This document shows, piece after piece, positions 5,171 to 5,277 of a stretch of 5,277 bases of DNA (position 1 is its first letter; every line of letters starts with the position of its first letter). The stretch comes from Winogradskyella sp. (GTDB taxonomy: Bacteria > Bacteroidota > Bacteroidia > Flavobacteriales > Flavobacteriaceae). The stretch is from assembly GCA_030149115.1 (NCBI GenBank), contig JASBSE010000172.1:1-5277 (forward strand), written 5' to 3'. A program made the position numbers and the translations under genes. Under the pieces are notes generated by a model. It saw only the letters and a list, made by a program, of their open reading frames with translations, was not told where the DNA came from and did no database searches.

Positions 5171-5277
5171 TTAATGAAGCGAACTAACAACTAAAAATAT
5201 AGCTATTATTATTACTATTGGTATAAGTCCAACCAAGAATCCATATGTCAGTGACTTTATTTTTTTTCTTTGAATTA
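5171..5277 (-). CDS. C-terminal end of a small membrane protein, 5' end outside window
   Basis: An open frame enters from the right edge and ends with TAA at 5171-5173, leaving 34 visible codons. They read a basic stretch (IQRKKIK), then SLTYGFLVGLIP and a transmembrane segment, IVIIIAIFLVVSSLH, at the very C terminus. The basic-then-hydrophobic profile with no tail after the helix resembles the 85-aa protein at 4213-4470, but I cannot show homology from so short a piece. The stop lies 21 bases from element E6, as expected for a cassette gene. No family can be named. Confidence 0.65.
   Translation of the reverse strand, partial: IQRKKIKSLTYGFLVGLIPIVIIIAIFLVVSSLH

Overview
The window is AT-rich. 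It carries short secreted or membrane proteins with signal peptides of the MKK...SFSQ type, no clear Shine-Dalgarno sequences, and families common in Bacteroidota (DUF2306, DUF695, a DUF3471-tailed serine-hydrolase fold). This points to a Flavobacteriia- or Cytophagia-like member of the Bacteroidota. All genes lie on the minus strand, so the array reads from right to left.

Layout in reading order: the 3' end of a small membrane protein gene (5171-5277, cut by the window edge); element E6 (5010-5149); a two-gene unit made of a secreted DUF695 protein (4486-4995) and an 85-aa membrane protein (4213-4470); element E5 (4103-4208); a secreted protein with a JAMM-like HxH...D motif (3290-4087); element E4 (3190-3286); a six-helix DUF2306 membrane protein (2514-3146); element E3 (2403-2530); a small secreted protein of unknown function (1942-2382); element E2 (1759-1936); a lipoprotein with the beta-lactamase/serine-hydrolase fold but with its catalytic motifs replaced (603-1754); element E1 (490-602); a decayed gene fragment (329-478); and the 5' part of a secreted protein with two CxxCxGxG zinc knuckles (1-310, cut by the window edge).

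The main result is the architecture. Every gene or gene pair is followed, 0-21 bases after its stop codon (or overlapping it in one case), by an imperfect palindromic element of about 100-180 bp. The next gene starts only about 9-45 bases beyond the element. The gene-side edge of all six elements shares one core (plus strand: TA..CA.TGTTRKM....G). This is the topology of an integron cassette array with attC-like sites. No integrase is present in the window, so a CALIN-like (integrase-less) array is the closest known description. The core does not strictly follow the classical GTTRRRY. In three units the first bases of the unit match the core at that unit's own 3' end, which is what excision and insertion as a circle would produce; in two of these the match is clearly better than within the palindrome they sit in.

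The genes do not form a pathway. What they share is location: all eight products carry a signal peptide, lipobox or membrane segment. I infer an array of unrelated envelope or secreted accessory functions, each carried as a small cassette.
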